Positions 26,632 to 34,040 of a stretch of 64,000 nt of DNA are shown one piece after another (the first letter of the stretch is position 1; every line of letters begins with the position of its first letter). Under the pieces are notes generated by a model. The model saw only the letters and a list, made by a program, of their open reading frames with translations, ran no database searches and was not told the DNA's origin. This DNA is from Actinomadura macrotermitis (GTDB lineage: Bacteria > Actinomycetota > Actinomycetes > Streptosporangiales > Streptosporangiaceae), in assembly GCF_009604375.1 (NCBI RefSeq), contig NZ_WEGH01000006.1, forward strand, positions 310,001 through 374,000, written 5' to 3'. Position numbers and translations under genes: made by a program.

Positions 26632-27236
26632 AGCCCGGCGCCCGCCTCGGCCCGGGTGCGCCGGGCGTAGGCGCGGGCGGCGCGGGCGCGGTCGCCGCAG
26701 CGGGTGGAGCACCAGTGGCGGCGGCCGTGGCGCAGCAGGTAGCGGGTGCAGGGGGCGGAGCCGCAGGCGGTGAGCCGGTCCGCGTCGGGGCCGGTGAGCA
26801 GGTCGGCCGCGTTGGCCGCGAGGGTCGCCAGGGCGCGGTCGAGGATCTGCGAGGTGGGACAGGGCACCGCGCGGTAGGGGCCGTTCCGGTCGTCCCAGTG
26901 CAGCAGGGCGGCCGTGGGGGCCTTGCCCAGCGCGTCGTTGACGGCGGCCAGGGCGGCGGGCAGCGGCGGCATCCCGGCGACGCGGGCGGCGAACAGCGCC
27001 CTGAGGTGCTCGCGCAGCGCGCGCAGCTGCGACGTGCACATCTCCTGCACCCCGGCGTCGGCGGGGGCGAGGCCGCGTTCGGTGAGCCACTCGTTCGTCG
27101 CCGCGGGGGTGCCGAGCAGGTCGACGAACCGCCCGCCGGGCAGCGCGATGGCGCTGTTGGCGAAGTCGAGGGCGAGGTACTCCTCCGCTCCCGGCGCGGG
27201 CGGCGGCTCGGCTTCGGGGGTCGCGGGCTCGCTCAT
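26628..27236 (-). CDS. CGNR zinc-finger / ABATE domain protein, probable stress regulator
   Basis: 202 aa from ATG 27236 (MSEPATPEAE); an upstream in-frame ATG at 27245 is also possible. The N-terminal ABATE domain has LALDFANSAIALPGGRFVDLLG. The C-terminus carries a CGNR-like zinc knuckle, CGSAPCTRYLL and HWCSTRCGDRARAARAYARR, with the Cys pairs kept while CGNR reads CGDR. Family members are thought to be DNA-binding regulators, sometimes linked to antibiotic or aromatic-compound stress. It is divergent from the MBL-fold gene across a repeat-bearing gap it may bind. Confidence 0.75.
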   Translation of the reverse strand: MSEPATPEAEPPPAPGAEEYLALDFANSAIALPGGRFVDLLGTPAATNEWLTERGLAPADAGVQEMCTSQLRALREHLRALFAARVAGMPPLPAALAAVNDALGKAPTAALLHWDDRNGPYRAVPCPTSQILDRALATLAANAADLLTGPDADRLTACGSAPCTRYLLRHGRRHWCSTRCGDRARAARAYARRTRAEAGAGL

Positions 27237-27262
27237 GGCTCTCATGGTACGGGTTGCGCTCG

Positions 27263-27314
27263 TCCGTGAGACACCACTACCGTCCTTCACGGATAACCAC
27301 CTACTCATCCGTGA
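27263..27314. promoter_or_regulatory. Inverted and direct TCCGTGAG repeats between the CGNR and MBL genes
   Basis: TCACGGAT (27287-27294) and ATCCGTGA (27307-27314) are an exact 8-bp inverted pair separated by 12 bases. A third copy, TCCGTGAG, begins at 27263. The three half-sites fill the divergent promoter, ending 9 bases before the MBL start. They are likely operators for a regulator, perhaps the CGNR protein. Confidence 0.55.
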
Positions 27315-27322
27315 GGTAGCAG

Positions 27323-28123
27323 ATGGCCGGCGTCAGCACGCCCACCGAGCAGTTCCCCGTCCGCGTCTTCGGCGGCCCGACCGCCCTCTTCGAGTACGGC
27401 GGCCTGCGCTTCCTGACCGACCCGACCTTCGACGCCCCCCGCGAGTACGTGGTGCCGGGCGGGCGGCTGACCAAGACGGCGCCCTCCGCCGCGCAGGCCG
27501 GCCTCGGCCGCGTCGACGTGGTGCTGCTCTCCCATGACGAGCACCCCGACAACCTCGACGATTCCGGCCGCGAGCTCCTGGCCGCCGTGCCGCTCACCCT
27601 CACCACGCCCGGCGGCGGACGGCGGCTGGCGGACCGGCTGGGCGAGCGGGTCCGGGGGCTGGCCGACTGGGAGGCGGTCGAACTGGACCGCCGCGACGGC
27701 GGCGGCACGGTCACCGTGACGGGCGTGCCCGCCGTCCACGGCCCCGGGGCCCGCGAGGACGTCGAGCCGATCACCGGGCAGGTCGTCGGGTTCGTCCTGA
27801 CCGGGCGGGGCCTGCCCACCGTCTACGTCAGCGGCGACAACGCCTCGCTCGACGCGGTCGCGCGGATCGCCGAACGCTTCGGGCCGGTGGACACCGCGAT
27901 CCTGTTCGCCGGGGCACCCCGCTTCTCCGTGCTCTTCGACGGGGCTCTCATCGTCCTGGACAGCGCCCAGGCGGCCGAGGCCGCGAAGATCCTCGGTGCC
28001 CGCCGGGCGGTCCCCGTCCACTACGACGGCTGGGCCCACTTCACCGAGGGCCGCGACGAGCTGGCGGCCGCCTTCGCCGCCGCCGGGCTGGCCGGCCGGC
28101 TGGACCTCGGCGAACCTGCCTGA
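27323..28123 (+). CDS. MBL-fold metallo-hydrolase
   Basis: 266 aa. The metal motif is LSHDEHPDNLDD (His71, His74, Asp76), with the later ligands in PAVHGPG, VSGDN and PVHYDGWAHF. This is the UlaG-like branch, often annotated as a Zn-dependent hydrolase of unknown substrate. It is transcribed away from the CGNR-type gene and is probably its target. Confidence 0.85.
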   Translation: MAGVSTPTEQFPVRVFGGPTALFEYGGLRFLTDPTFDAPREYVVPGGRLTKTAPSAAQAGLGRVDVVLLSHDEHPDNLDDSGRELLAAVPLTLTTPGGGRRLADRLGERVRGLADWEAVELDRRDGGGTVTVTGVPAVHGPGAREDVEPITGQVVGFVLTGRGLPTVYVSGDNASLDAVARIAERFGPVDTAILFAGAPRFSVLFDGALIVLDSAQAAEAAKILGARRAVPVHYDGWAHFTEGRDELAAAFAAAGLAGRLDLGEPA

Positions 28124-28130
28124 CGGGCGG

Positions 28131-28937
28131 CTAGGCGTCGACCGGCTCGTGGGCGAGCAGCCGGGCGACGGCGGCGGACATGCCGAGCGTGAACGTCCCG
28201 GTCATCGCGCGCAGGTGGTGACCGAACGGGCCGTCGCCGGGCTCGGTCTTCAGCCACCACTGCACCAGCTCGCGCAGCGACGGGTCGTAGGTCGCGGCAT
28301 TGATCAGCGCGTTGCCGAGGTTGGCCGCCAGCAGCGCCTCCACCTGCGGGCGCTCGGCGTGGCCGGTGCGCAGCCACTGCATCGCGGCCTCCTCGACACC
28401 GGCGATCCAGGTCCGCACCGCCGTCTCCAGCAGCGGGGACGGGTCGGTGACCTGCAGCACCCGGAAGGTGGTGGCGCAGAGCCGGTCGCGCACGCTCTGC
28501 GCGATCGCCTGGATCTCGCGCGAGGCCATCGGCGAGTTCCAGGTGACCATGCCGAGGAAGGTGGTGGCGTGCACCTCGATGTAGTCGAAGAAACGGCCGA
28601 GACGGAGGCACAGGGCGAGCGAGGGCGGCTCGAGCGGCGCGTCGTCGACGTACTCCATCAGCAGGTCGCCGGCCGACTCGAAGGCGGCGGTGACCAGGTC
28701 GTGCCGGGTCTCGAAGAACCGGTACAGCGAGGTCCGGGAGATGCCGGCGGTCGCCGCGATGTCGCTCAGCGAGGCGTCGTGGTCCACGCTGAACGTCGCG
28801 ATCGCGGCCGCGATGATCTCCTCGCGGCGCTGGTCGGACGGCAGCCGCCGGTACCCGCGGCCCGGTGCGGTCTCCTCTTCCACGCCGGGCATCCTACGCG
28901 CGGCGCCGCCCTCGGGGACCGCCACCGGCTCAGCCAT
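28131..28937 (-). CDS. TetR-family transcriptional regulator
   Basis: 268 aa from ATG 28937; a shorter start at 28892 would still keep the whole DNA-binding domain. HTH: ATFSVDHDASLSDIAATAG then SRTSLYRFFETRHDLV. The C-terminal domain is all-helical and its ligand is unknown. The start overlaps the stop of the upstream PucR-type gene by 8 bases, so the two regulators are translated together. Confidence 0.82.
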   Translation of the reverse strand: MAEPVAVPEGGAARRMPGVEEETAPGRGYRRLPSDQRREEIIAAAIATFSVDHDASLSDIAATAGISRTSLYRFFETRHDLVTAAFESAGDLLMEYVDDAPLEPPSLALCLRLGRFFDYIEVHATTFLGMVTWNSPMASREIQAIAQSVRDRLCATTFRVLQVTDPSPLLETAVRTWIAGVEEAAMQWLRTGHAERPQVEALLAANLGNALINAATYDPSLRELVQWWLKTEPGDGPFGHHLRAMTGTFTLGMSAAVARLLAHEPVDA

Positions 28938-30129
28938 GCGCGGCGATGGCGCGCCGGCCGGCCGGGCGGCGCTCTCGCGAGCCCGCGAGCCGGGCGTGCA
29001 GGATCATCTCCAGCTCCAGGCAGATGCGGGGATCCTGCAGGTCGTCGCCGAACAGCTCCTCCAGCTGGCGGAGCCGGTAGCGCACGGTCTGCGGGTGGAC
29101 CTGGAGCATCCCGGCGGCCTCGGAGGCGGTGAAGCGGCACTCCAGCAGCGCCAGCAGCGTCTCCATCAGCCGCTCGCGGTGGCCGGGCGCGATGTCGCGC
29201 AGCGGCGCGAGGCGGGCGGCGGCGGAGTGGTCGATCAGCTCCTCGGCCTGGAAGATGACCAGGGTCGCCATGTGGTCGGTGCCGCTGACGACGTCGTCGC
29301 TCGGGATCACCCCGCGCTCGGCGAGCGCGAGCGTCTCGCGGGCCCAGCGCAGCGACGCGGCGGCGCCGTCCACCGGCACCGCCGGGCCGACCGCGACGAT
29401 CCAGTCGGCCAGCAGCGGCCGCAGCAGCCGCATCCGGCCCGGCCCGCCGGGGTCGGGGACCAGCAGGCACGGGCGGTCGCCGGTCAGGTCGGCCAGCACG
29501 CCCTGCGGCACCATCAGCGGGCGGCGGTCGCGGCCGGGGCGCGGGTGCAGCACGGCGGCGGCGACCCGGCGCGGCAGCGGCCACCCGGCCTGCTCGGCGA
29601 TCGCCGAGAGCGAGGCCGGGTCGGCGGGCGGGCCGGCGAGCAGCAGCGCGAGCAGCTCGCCGCGCAGCCGGTCGCGGCGCTCGTCCTCGTCGGGGAGCCG
29701 GGACCGGCAGCCCTGCGCGACGGCGGCGGTGACCGCGTCCAGGAACCCCAGGTGGGCCTCGCTGACGCGGCGCAGCATCGCCGGGTCGGTGCCCGCCAGG
29801 CCGTCCAGCAGGTGCCACAGGGCGCGCGCCGAGCGGAGCAGCAGCTGGTTGAGCTGCTCCAGCGCGCGCTGGTCGCGGGCGAGGCGGCGGCCGAGGGCGG
29901 CGTACTCCTCGGCGATCCGCTCCCAGGTGGCGGGGCCGGTGTCCTCGACCAGGTCGCAGAAGTGGTCCAGGGCGGCGACCACGGTCAGCGGGCCGACACC
30001 GGGGCGCCACTCCTCGGCGGTGTCGCCGAGCAGCTCGTCCACGGCCTGGACGGCACGGGGACGCAGTGCGGCGGCGAGGCCGGCCGGGAACGCCGCGAAC
30101 GCGGAAACATCCAGCTGTGGCAGCGTCAT
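28930..30129 (-). CDS. PucR/CdaR-type transcriptional regulator
   Basis: 399 aa from ATG 30129, preceded by AAGGAG at a good distance; an open frame to 30261 lacks a site. The C-terminal PucR HTH is clear: LLECRFTASEAAGMLQVHPQ then TVRYRLRQLEELFGDDLQDP. The middle holds a GGDEF-like domain without catalytic signature, usual for this family. Members sense purine, amino-acid or other metabolites; the effector here is unknown. Confidence 0.82.
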   Translation of the reverse strand: MTLPQLDVSAFAAFPAGLAAALRPRAVQAVDELLGDTAEEWRPGVGPLTVVAALDHFCDLVEDTGPATWERIAEEYAALGRRLARDQRALEQLNQLLLRSARALWHLLDGLAGTDPAMLRRVSEAHLGFLDAVTAAVAQGCRSRLPDEDERRDRLRGELLALLLAGPPADPASLSAIAEQAGWPLPRRVAAAVLHPRPGRDRRPLMVPQGVLADLTGDRPCLLVPDPGGPGRMRLLRPLLADWIVAVGPAVPVDGAAASLRWARETLALAERGVIPSDDVVSGTDHMATLVIFQAEELIDHSAAARLAPLRDIAPGHRERLMETLLALLECRFTASEAAGMLQVHPQTVRYRLRQLEELFGDDLQDPRICLELEMILHARLAGSRERRPAGRRAIAAHG

Positions 30130-30493
30130 CGTCACCACTCCTTCTTCTGAGTCCCCCGACTCTTGCGGTACATGCTGTAACACAAGATGGCACACGCGCT
30201 GCGAACAATCCCTGCACCCAAGTGAGCGTCTTTGCATCGCGTACACACACATACCGATCATTTCTCGACCAGCGGGAGGTCAGGGGGCTGCACTCAGACA
30301 ACAACCCCCTGAACGGCGCTCGCTCACTGCGGTACAGCGTGCATCGTTCAAAGGTTTCCGGTGCATGACGAGACGAACGCCGCCCCCGGGCATCGCCCAC
30401 GCTTCCGGAAGCCGGGCCGACAGGAGCGAGGAGGCTGGTCTCATCGTCGTGGCCTCGGCCAGGCAGGCCGGCAGCGAAGAAGGCGACGGGTGA
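30130..30493. other. Intergenic region upstream of the PucR-type gene
   Basis: 364 bases without a convincing gene. It is less G/C-rich than its surroundings between about 30160 and 30280, as expected for a promoter region. TCAGGGGG (30280-30287) and CCCCCTGA (30305-30312) form an 8-bp stem with a 17-base loop, possibly an operator. Small open frames here lack ribosome sites and conserved features. Confidence 0.4.
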
Positions 30494-31057
30494 TCAGGGG
30501 GTGATGTCGGCGATGTCGGCGATGTCGAAGGCGATCTCGAACGGCTCCGTCAGGTCCAGCCGATCGCCCTTGCCGTAGACGCCGACCGGCTCATAGAGGC
30601 CGCAGTCGAGCCGGAACGCCCGGATCACCGGCACATCGTCGACGTTCTCGATCCGCCAGTACCAGGGGATCCCGGCACGGGCGTAGTCGGCGGGCCGTTC
30701 GATGCGGTCCTTGCGCTTGTTGCCCGACTCGATCTCCACCACCACCGCCACCGCCTCGGCGGGGTAACTGTGCAGGGCGTGGTCGTAGGCGGCCCCATCA
30801 ATGATCATCAGATCGGGGACGGGGTCGGTGTCCTCCGCCAGGATGGCGCCCTGTTCGTGCACGGCGCGGAACCCGTGCTCCCGCGCCACCGGCGTCAGAA
30901 CCGACCGCAACAAGAACTGGACCTCGTTGTGCCAGCTCTTGGCAGGAGGCATCATCACGATGTCTCCATGGATCAGCTCGAAGCGGCCGGGCAGGTCGAT
31001 GTGCTCCAGGTCATCGACGGTATAGCCGCCGCCGTACAGGGGCGCGGGCATGCTCAT
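30494..31057 (-). CDS. Uma2-family (DUF820) PD-(D/E)xK nuclease-like protein
   Basis: 187 aa. The N-terminus YTVDDLEHIDLPGRFELIHG, then PVPDLMIIDG and AVVVEIESGNKRKDR, gives the Asp and E-x-(S/K) residues of the PD-(D/E)xK core of Uma2 proteins. These are abundant in actinobacteria and cyanobacteria and their substrate is unknown. A paralogue lies at 59941-60519, on the other side of the NRPS cluster. Confidence 0.82.
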   Translation of the reverse strand: MSMPAPLYGGGYTVDDLEHIDLPGRFELIHGDIVMMPPAKSWHNEVQFLLRSVLTPVAREHGFRAVHEQGAILAEDTDPVPDLMIIDGAAYDHALHSYPAEAVAVVVEIESGNKRKDRIERPADYARAGIPWYWRIENVDDVPVIRAFRLDCGLYEPVGVYGKGDRLDLTEPFEIAFDIADIADITP

Positions 31058-31199
31058 CTGCGTTTCCTCGCGTGGTGCAGGACCGGCTGCGAAGTCCCGG
31101 TACGACGTGTTGCGCTGACGCCTGCAGCCTACGGGTGCCCGCCTGGCGAGGCATGCCGGATCCGGCCGGCAGACGGCGGCAGCACGTGTTCGTTGCCCG

Positions 31200-32192
31200 T
31201 TATCTGGGGCGGTGGCCGTTGTCGATGAGGTCGTCCCAGTCCTTCAGCCAGTCGCGGCCCTCGTCGTCGATGAAGGAGCCCGGCGGCGGCTTGATGTTGT
31301 GCTGGGCGAGCCACTCCCCCGGCCGCCGCATCGCCGGGCGGACCCGGCCGTCGCTCGGCATCAGCTGCGGCTGGATCGGGGCGGGCATGGTCTGCGGCGC
31401 CTCGCCCTCGTCGTCCAGCTGCGCCTGGTCCTTCTCCTCGGCCATGCCGATCGGGCCCTGGCGGCGGGCGTTGAAGAACTGGTTGACCGCCGGGTGGGTG
31501 CTGGACAGGATCATCTCGCGCGGCCCGAACATGACCAGGCCGCGGCGGAACAGCAGGCCGAGGTTGTCGGGCAGCACCCGGGCGGTGCCGATGTCGTGGG
31601 TGACGATGAGGAACGTCGCGCCGAGGTCGGCGTTCAGGTCCACGAACAGCTGGTTGAGGTAGGCGGTGCGGACCGGGTCCAGGCCGGAGTCGGGCTCGTC
31701 GGCCAGGATGATCTCGGGGTTCAGCACCAGGGCGCGGGCGAGGCCGGCCCGCTTCTTCATGCCGCCGGAGATCTCGCCGGGCAGCTTCTCCTCGGCGCCG
31801 CTCAGGCCCACCATCTCCATCTTCTCCAGGACGATGCGGCGGATCTCCGACTCGCCCTTGCTGGTGTGCTCGCGCAGCGGGAAGGCGATGTTGTCGTAGA
31901 TGTTCATGGACCCGAACAGGGCCCCGTCCTGGAAGAGGACGCCGAACTTGCGGCGCAGCTCGTACAGCTGGTTCTCGCGGAGCCGGGGCACGTCGCCGTC
32001 GCCGACGTAGACGTGGCCCCGGTCGGGGCGCAGCAGCCCCACCAGGTTCTTCAGGAACACCGACTTGCCGGTGCCCGACGGCCCGAGCAGCGCGGAGATC
32101 TCCCCCGCGGGGATCGTGAAGCTCACGTCCTCCCAGATGACCTGGCGCCCGAACGACTTCTTCAGCCCTTCCACCCGGATCTCGATGCCCAT
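31200..32192 (-). CDS. MceG/Mkl-like ABC transporter ATP-binding protein
   Basis: 330 aa. Walker A GPSGTGKS (37-44), Q-loop LFQDGALFGSMN, signature ISGGMKKRAGLARAL and Walker B IILADEPDSGLDP. The SGGMKKR signature and the 80-residue C-terminal tail after the ATPase core are hallmarks of the ATPase that powers Mce lipid import. No YrbE permease or Mce protein lies near, consistent with MceG genes being encoded apart. It is 145 bases downstream of the NRPS operon on the same strand; a link to the peptide is unlikely. Confidence 0.85.
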   Translation of the reverse strand: MGIEIRVEGLKKSFGRQVIWEDVSFTIPAGEISALLGPSGTGKSVFLKNLVGLLRPDRGHVYVGDGDVPRLRENQLYELRRKFGVLFQDGALFGSMNIYDNIAFPLREHTSKGESEIRRIVLEKMEMVGLSGAEEKLPGEISGGMKKRAGLARALVLNPEIILADEPDSGLDPVRTAYLNQLFVDLNADLGATFLIVTHDIGTARVLPDNLGLLFRRGLVMFGPREMILSSTHPAVNQFFNARRQGPIGMAEEKDQAQLDDEGEAPQTMPAPIQPQLMPSDGRVRPAMRRPGEWLAQHNIKPPPGSFIDDEGRDWLKDWDDLIDNGHRPR

Positions 32193-32337
32193 GGCGACTC
32201 CCGGGGCGGGCGCCGGGGGCGGGGTGGTCCGCGATCTGGTGCCCGGCCCCCCGCCTCCTACGACGGTACGTCGAACGTGATCCGCGGCACAGGCCCAGCC
32301 GGGGCCGATATTGGACTTCCCGTCCGGTTTCGGGCTG

Positions 32338-33072
32338 TCAGCGGGCCGGGACCTCCAGCGTCCGCAGCACCTCGCCGATCACCTCGGACTGCTGCGGCAC
32401 CAGGTAGAAGTGGTCGCCGGGCAGCACCTTCAGGGCGAACCGCCCGTCGGTGACCTCGGCCCAGCGGGCGGCCTGCTCCCGCGACACGTGCGCGTCGGCG
32501 TCGCCGATGACGGCGGTGACCGGCACGGTGAGGCGGGGCGCGGCGCGGTGCGCGTAGTCCTCGACCAGCTTGAAGTCGTTGCGCACGTAGGGCAGGACGA
32601 GCTCGCGCAGCTCGGCGTCCTGCAGCACCTCGGCGTCGGTGCCGCCGAGCTTGGCCATCGCCTCGACCAGGCCGTCGTCGTCGCGGTCGGAGACGCGCTC
32701 GTCACCGCGGTCGTGCGGGGCGCGGGTGCCGGAGGCGAACAGGTGGACCGGCGGGTGGCCGCGCTCCTGCAGCAGCCGCGCCACCTCGTAGCCGAGCACC
32801 GCGCCCATGCTGTGCCCGAACAGCGCGGCGGGCCGGTCCAGCAGCGGCGCCATCGCGCCGGCGATGAGGCGGGCCAGCTGGTGCCCGTCACCGATCAGCG
32901 GCTCGGTCATCCGGTCGGCGCGGCCGGGGTACTGCACGGCGTGCACCTCGACGGCCGGACTGATCTCCTTGGCCCACGTCCGGTAGAACACCGCCGACCC
33001 GCCCGCGTGCGGCAGGCAGAACAGCCGCATCGACGCCCAGGGACGGGGGTCGGGGCAGCGGAACCACTTCAT
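32338..33072 (-). CDS. Type II thioesterase of the NRPS cluster
   Basis: 244 aa from ATG 33072, with GAGGAG 7 bases upstream. Alpha/beta hydrolase with LFCLPHAGGSAVFYRTWA at the start, nucleophile Ser88 in GHSMGA, Asp in GDADAHV and His in GDHFYLV. Type II thioesterases clear wrongly loaded or stalled acyl groups from carrier proteins. It closes the minus-strand NRPS operon. The 88 bases before it hold imperfect TTCGCT/CGCTCACG repeats. Confidence 0.9.
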   Translation of the reverse strand: MKWFRCPDPRPWASMRLFCLPHAGGSAVFYRTWAKEISPAVEVHAVQYPGRADRMTEPLIGDGHQLARLIAGAMAPLLDRPAALFGHSMGAVLGYEVARLLQERGHPPVHLFASGTRAPHDRGDERVSDRDDDGLVEAMAKLGGTDAEVLQDAELRELVLPYVRNDFKLVEDYAHRAAPRLTVPVTAVIGDADAHVSREQAARWAEVTDGRFALKVLPGDHFYLVPQQSEVIGEVLRTLEVPAR

Positions 33073-33160
33073 GATCAAGCTCCTCGATGCGTTCCGGGGC
33101 GGAACCACTGCCCTGCTTCCTGGTTCGCTCCGCTCACGGTATTTCAGTTCCTCGCTTCGC

Positions 33161-33799
33161 TCACGTGATCAGTTCGTCGACCAGGTCGGCGGTCCGGGCG
33201 GTGCGCGGGTCGTCCGGCAGCGGCCAGGGCGCCAGCCGGGGGTCGGGGACCGTCTTCGGCCCGGTGGCCTCGGCGGCGACCTTGAAGCCGCGCCGCCGGT
33301 AGTTGGCGAGGGCGTTCGGGTGGTCCAGGGTGCTGGTGCGCAGCCACACCCGGGTGGCGGGCCCGGCGTGCTCGGCCCAGTCGCCGCCGCGCGCCCAGGC
33401 GCGGCGGACGCACTGCTCGACCAGGTGGCCGCCGCAGCCGCGGCCGACGAACGCCGGGGTGAGCCCGACCAGGTGGATCTCGGTGTCGCCGCCGGGCTGC
33501 GCCTCCAGCTCGAAGAACCCGGCGAGGGTCCCCTCGGCCAGGACGAGCCAGGTGCCGAGCTCGGGGCGCGACACCCAGGTCTCCCAGTCCCGGTAGGTCC
33601 AGGAGAACCGGTCGGTCCAGCAGACCCGGGCGCCGACGGCCGCGTACAGCGCCCGGCTGACGTCGGGCGAGGGGACGCGCGCCCGGGAGAAGGTCATCTC
33701 GACCTCCGGCGGCGGCGCGGCGCGCAGGTCGGCGGGGTCGAGCATCTCCATCGCCCACTCGGTGACGGCGGGCACCCGCAGCTCGGCGCCGTCAGCCAC
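33161..33799 (-). CDS. GNAT-family N-acetyltransferase in the NRPS operon
   Basis: 212 aa, starting 8 bases inside the end of the MbtH gene, so it belongs to the operon. The acetyl-CoA pyrophosphate loop is [15 protein letters not shown], followed by [11 protein letters not shown], the usual motif B. It has an N-terminal extension of about 45 residues. A likely role is acylation of an amino group, for example the side-chain amine of Dap or the peptide N-terminus; this rests only on location. Self-resistance by drug acetylation is the alternative. Confidence 0.8.
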   Translation of the reverse strand: MADGAELRVPAVTEWAMEMLDPADLRAAPPPEVEMTFSRARVPSPDVSRALYAAVGARVCWTDRFSWTYRDWETWVSRPELGTWLVLAEGTLAGFFELEAQPGGDTEIHLVGLTPAFVGRGCGGHLVEQCVRRAWARGGDWAEHAGPATRVWLRTSTLDHPNALANYRRRGFKVAAEATGPKTVPDPRLAPWPLPDDPRTARTADLVDELIT

Positions 33800-34001
33800 C
33801 CATGGCCTCGATCAGGCTCTTCGGCCGCAGGTCGGTCCAGTTCTGGTCGATGTAGGCCACGCACGCCTGGCGCGTGTCCTCGGCCTTGGCGACCGTCCAC
33901 CCGGCGGGGACCTCGGCGAACGACGGCCACAGCGAGTGCTGGCCCTCGTCGTTGACCAGGACCAGGTAGCGGCCCTCGGGGTCTTCGAACGGGTTGGTCA
34001 T
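33792..34001 (-). CDS. MbtH-like protein, A-domain chaperone
   Basis: 69 aa. All family marks are present: N-terminal [24 protein letters not shown] (23-26), VPAGW (31-35) and WTDLRPKSL (55-63). MbtH proteins bind A domains and are needed for solubility or activity of many of them. It follows NRPS3 by 39 bases and should serve the A domains of this cluster, perhaps including the split one. Confidence 0.95.
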   Translation of the reverse strand: MTNPFEDPEGRYLVLVNDEGQHSLWPSFAEVPAGWTVAKAEDTRQACVAYIDQNWTDLRPKSLIEAMGG

Positions 34002-34040
34002 CGGGGGTCCTTCCGGCGGTGGGGGTGGTGATACGTCAGG

